Shown: positions 45,478 through 47,775 of the stretch, piece after piece
Layout of the letters: each line of letters begins with the position of its first letter
Numbering within the stretch: position 1 is the stretch's first letter
Source: Lysobacterales bacterium
GTDB taxonomy: Bacteria; Pseudomonadota; Gammaproteobacteria; Xanthomonadales; SZUA-36
Assembly: GCA_029859505.1 (NCBI GenBank)
Contig: JAOUCZ010000002.1
Span: forward strand, 1-47,775
Length of the DNA: 47,775 nucleotides
Direction: 5' to 3'
Made by a program: the position numbers and the translations under genes
The notes under the pieces: model-generated
Database searches by the model: none
The model's input: only the letters and a program-made list of their open reading frames with translations
Told to the model about the DNA's origin: nothing

Positions 45478-46416
45478 ATGATCTCATTCAAAAATATATT
45501 ATCGGTTGTAGTTTTCGTATCAATGCTGGGCTTCAATACCATCAGCAACGTGTATGCGTCAGAGCTTGAAGCTACCTCGCAAAAATCTGTCGAGGAGCTT
45601 GCAAGGGAGATGATCAATCCGCTGGCAGCATTCTGGCGGTTTGACTATGAGGCTGTACACAGAAGTTACCAGGGAAGTATGGCTGGTGCGGATGATCAGA
45701 GCTTTTGGGCCCACTATTTTCAGTTTACGGCACCCTTCAGCGAAAAAGATGGCAAGGGATGGGTATTTAGGTTTGCCCTGCCTTACTTTGCTGACCAGCC
45801 TATTTATTGGGCGGACCGGGGTTATGCTGAATGGCGGCTTCGACAACAGGACCCGACGGACCAGGAGGGTGGCTTTTGGGCACCGACCCATTCTCACACG
45901 GACGCCGTTGATTTTGACCTTGTTTATGGCGGGGTCAATGATTCCGGTCGTATACTGAGCTATGGGTTTGCGGGAATACTGCCAACGACTTCCGATACTT
46001 CCAATGGAAGACAACAATTTATTCTGGGGCCAGCAGTCAATATCGGGAAGATGACAGACAGGGGTGTTTACGGCGTTGTGATGTCGCATTTCATCGATGT
46101 CATTGAGAAGAGGAACAAGAAAGCACCTGATACCACCCAGACAACCCTGCGTGGGTATTTTAGTTACAGCCTGGGACGTGGCTGGCAGCTAATCTCAAAC
46201 CCTGTTATTACCTACGATTGGGAAGGTGATAGTGGCAATAAGCTCAACTTGCCCATTGGCGGTGGCATTGCCAAGACCTTCAAAATTGGCAGGTTACCAA
46301 TGAGATTGACAGCCGAGGCCCAGTATTTTGTGGCAAACACAGACCGCTTCAGTACTGACTGGTTGTATGAGTTCGGTCTGAGTATTGTTTTGCCGGGTAA
46401 GCGCACCCGCCACTAG
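45478..46416 (+). CDS. Exported, probable outer-membrane protein of unknown function
   Basis: 312 residues from ATG 45478; the frame is open 26 codons further upstream, but that part is Lys/Arg-rich and the ATG gives a normal signal peptide (ending VYAS). The mature part has alternating strand-like sequence rich in aromatic residues (SFWAHYFQFTAPFSEKDG, FRFALPYFADQPIYWADRGY, FGLSIVLPGKRTRH) and resembles transporter-like outer-membrane proteins of the phenol-degradation or MetA-pathway type in broad outline only. It lacks a C-terminal aromatic residue. Next comes the glycosyltransferase at 46451. I cannot name its function. Confidence 0.7.
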   Translation: MISFKNILSVVVFVSMLGFNTISNVYASELEATSQKSVEELAREMINPLAAFWRFDYEAVHRSYQGSMAGADDQSFWAHYFQFTAPFSEKDGKGWVFRFALPYFADQPIYWADRGYAEWRLRQQDPTDQEGGFWAPTHSHTDAVDFDLVYGGVNDSGRILSYGFAGILPTTSDTSNGRQQFILGPAVNIGKMTDRGVYGVVMSHFIDVIEKRNKKAPDTTQTTLRGYFSYSLGRGWQLISNPVITYDWEGDSGNKLNLPIGGGIAKTFKIGRLPMRLTAEAQYFVANTDRFSTDWLYEFGLSIVLPGKRTRH

Positions 46417-46450
46417 GAACCTGCCGGGTCCTGCAGTGGGCCCACAATTT

Positions 46451-47775
46451 ATGATTGCAAGCAAGCAAGCCAAACGATTTACGGCCACGGTCATTCTGCT
46501 TTGTGCCGTACTATGGTTTGGGATGCTGGGTCAGCGTGACCTGTTTGACACCGACGAAGGCCGCTATGCCGGGATTCCAGCGGCGATGGTGGATAGTGGT
46601 GACTGGCTCACCCCCAGGCTGAATGATTTCAAGTACTTTGAAAAACCGGTTCTGCAATACTGGGGCACCGCTGCTGCCTTCACGCTTCTGGGTAAAAGCA
46701 ATGCCAGTGCACGTCTTTGGCCGGCATTGCTGGGCTTCTCAGCAGCCCTGTTTTCAATGCTTGTGGCGTTTCGTTTATACGGTGGCCGGGCGGCGATCTA
46801 TACCTTTTTGCTTGCTATCAGTTACCTGATGGTCGTTGCCTTTGGCCACTATCTCACACTGGATATGGCATTGAGCGCATTCGTGGTGATGGGAATAGGC
46901 AGTCTTGTCATGGCGCAGTCGGGCGGGAACAACGAATCCCTAACCAGAAACTGGATGTTGGCCGGTTGGGCTGCCCTTGCACTTGCCGCATTGACCAAGG
47001 GTCTTGTCGCTATCGTGCTACCTGCTGCAACGGTGGTGGTGTACAGCCTTTGGCAACGGGACTGGGGATTGTGGAAGAAACTGCACCTGCTTAAGGGTGT
47101 ATTGCTGTTCTTGCTGTTAACAGCACCGTGGTTCATCGCGGTCAGTGTTGCCAATCCTGAATTCGCAGAATTCTTCTTTATTCGCGAGCATTTCGATCGT
47201 TATACGAGTGGCGTCCACAACCGCGAAGGGCCGGTCTACTATTTCTTACCCGTTCTACTGCTAGGTGTAAGCCCCTGGCTCATCACCAGTTTGCGTGCAC
47301 TGGTCTCACCCGGGTTTACTCTGCGTTCCGACAGACCAGGAACATTTGACCCGGAACGCTTTATGTGGACCTTTATCGTGGTGACATTTTGCTTTTTTTC
47401 ACTGGCCCAGTCCAAATTGCCCGGTTATATCCTGCCCATTTTGCCAATGATCGCGGTGATCTCAGGTGGCCAGATAGTTTCCAGGGGGCAGGTCAGGGCA
47501 GACCGATGGGTGATGCTGTTTCTGGCCTTGCTGATATTAGCCGGTGCGTTCAATGCCGGCCGACTTGCCGGCGGTGACTTCACAACTTGGCAGTGGGAGT
47601 CCTACGCGCCATGGCTGAAGGGCAGCGGTCTGTTGTTTTTACTTGCTTTTACCGCGATGAGTGTCAGAAAACCTGGCCGCTTGCCTGCATTTGCCGGTGC
47701 CGCGGTTGCATCGTTGGCAGCGGTACTACTACTCATGACGGGAGCCAACTCCCTGTCCGAGAGTCGTTCCAGCAG
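46451..47775 (+). CDS. ArnT-like glycosyltransferase (family 39), 3' end cut off
   Basis: The frame is open from ATG 46451 to the window edge, 441 residues without a stop, so the gene is incomplete here. It is a multi-pass inner-membrane enzyme: FDTDEGRYAGIPAAMV near the N-terminus is the acidic metal- and donor-binding loop of the PMT/ArnT group; DFKYFEKPVLQYWG follows, then many hydrophobic helices. ArnT-type proteins move a sugar from polyprenyl phosphate onto lipid A or other lipids and glycans at the periplasmic face. It may instead be a general GT39/GT83 transferase; the substrate cannot be assigned. No good ribosome binding site was seen (a GTG at 46436 is also open). Confidence 0.88.
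   Translation, partial: MIASKQAKRFTATVILLCAVLWFGMLGQRDLFDTDEGRYAGIPAAMVDSGDWLTPRLNDFKYFEKPVLQYWGTAAAFTLLGKSNASARLWPALLGFSAALFSMLVAFRLYGGRAAIYTFLLAISYLMVVAFGHYLTLDMALSAFVVMGIGSLVMAQSGGNNESLTRNWMLAGWAALALAALTKGLVAIVLPAATVVVYSLWQRDWGLWKKLHLLKGVLLFLLLTAPWFIAVSVANPEFAEFFFIREHFDRYTSGVHNREGPVYYFLPVLLLGVSPWLITSLRALVSPGFTLRSDRPGTFDPERFMWTFIVVTFCFFSLAQSKLPGYILPILPMIAVISGGQIVSRGQVRADRWVMLFLALLILAGAFNAGRLAGGDFTTWQWESYAPWLKGSGLLFLLAFTAMSVRKPGRLPAFAGAAVASLAAVLLLMTGANSLSESRSS

Noticed and set aside
1-47775. tRNA, rRNA, CRISPR arrays, prophage or insertion sequences
   Set aside because: No cloverleaf-like sequence, no regular short repeat-spacer pattern, and no transposase, integrase or phage structural gene was seen in the intergenic regions or frames.

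Overview
The window is about 47.8 kb of ordinary bacterial chromosome, densely coding, with mixed-strand operons and no IS element, tRNA, rRNA or CRISPR array that I can see. The organism is very probably a Gammaproteobacterium, perhaps marine. Evidence for this is the pilT/pilU block divergent from yggS-proC-yggT-DUF4426, the aroK-aroB-hemE run, tkt-gap-pgk, an alanine/glycine:sodium symporter, a large TonB-dependent receptor and an IPTLxxWG-type exosortase. I cannot assign a family or genus from this.

Layout. 1-2312: ECF sigma factor, a membrane protein in the anti-sigma position and an exported DUF4097 repeat protein, closed by an intrinsic terminator. 2423-14484: the most unusual block, with four TPR-sulfotransferases, one SULT-type sulfotransferase, a SAM methyltransferase and a TonB-dependent receptor, all without interruption by housekeeping genes. 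14654-17774: two overlapping DUF697-type GTPases and a divergent small protein. 17811-20536: hemE, aroB, aroK. 20630-21978: exosortase H and an SDR-type epimerase. 21998-24575: DUF4426, YggT, ProC and YggS on the minus strand. 24707-26928: pilT and pilU. 26929-29497: a two-component system behind a repeat-rich control region, then a zinc-ribbon membrane protein. 29536-31317: two exported proteins of unknown function. 31495-34185: redoxin, universal stress protein, AGCS symporter. 34343-38584: transketolase, GAPDH, phosphoglycerate kinase. 38645-46416: envelope genes (patatin/outer-membrane barrel, Trp-repeat secreted protein, MscS channel, DUF4136 lipoprotein, a putative outer-membrane protein). 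46451-end: an ArnT-like glycosyltransferase cut by the window edge.

The best candidate for an undescribed system is the sulfotransferase/TonB-receptor block. All four TPR enzymes keep a PR[S/T]GTT 5'-phosphosulfate motif, a Glu exactly 22 residues after its Pro, a D-K-x-P motif 73-78 residues after that Pro (its Lys is 74-79 residues on) and an R-[D/N]-P 3'-phosphate motif. As I recall it, this is the Arg/Glu/Lys geometry of animal tyrosylprotein sulfotransferase. None has a signal peptide. The receptor in the middle carries an acidic tyrosine stretch (Y270 and Y276) that would suit such an enzyme, but the link from enzyme to substrate is my inference.

Start codons were re-chosen where the longest open frame began at an unlikely TTG or GTG; those choices are explained in the entries.
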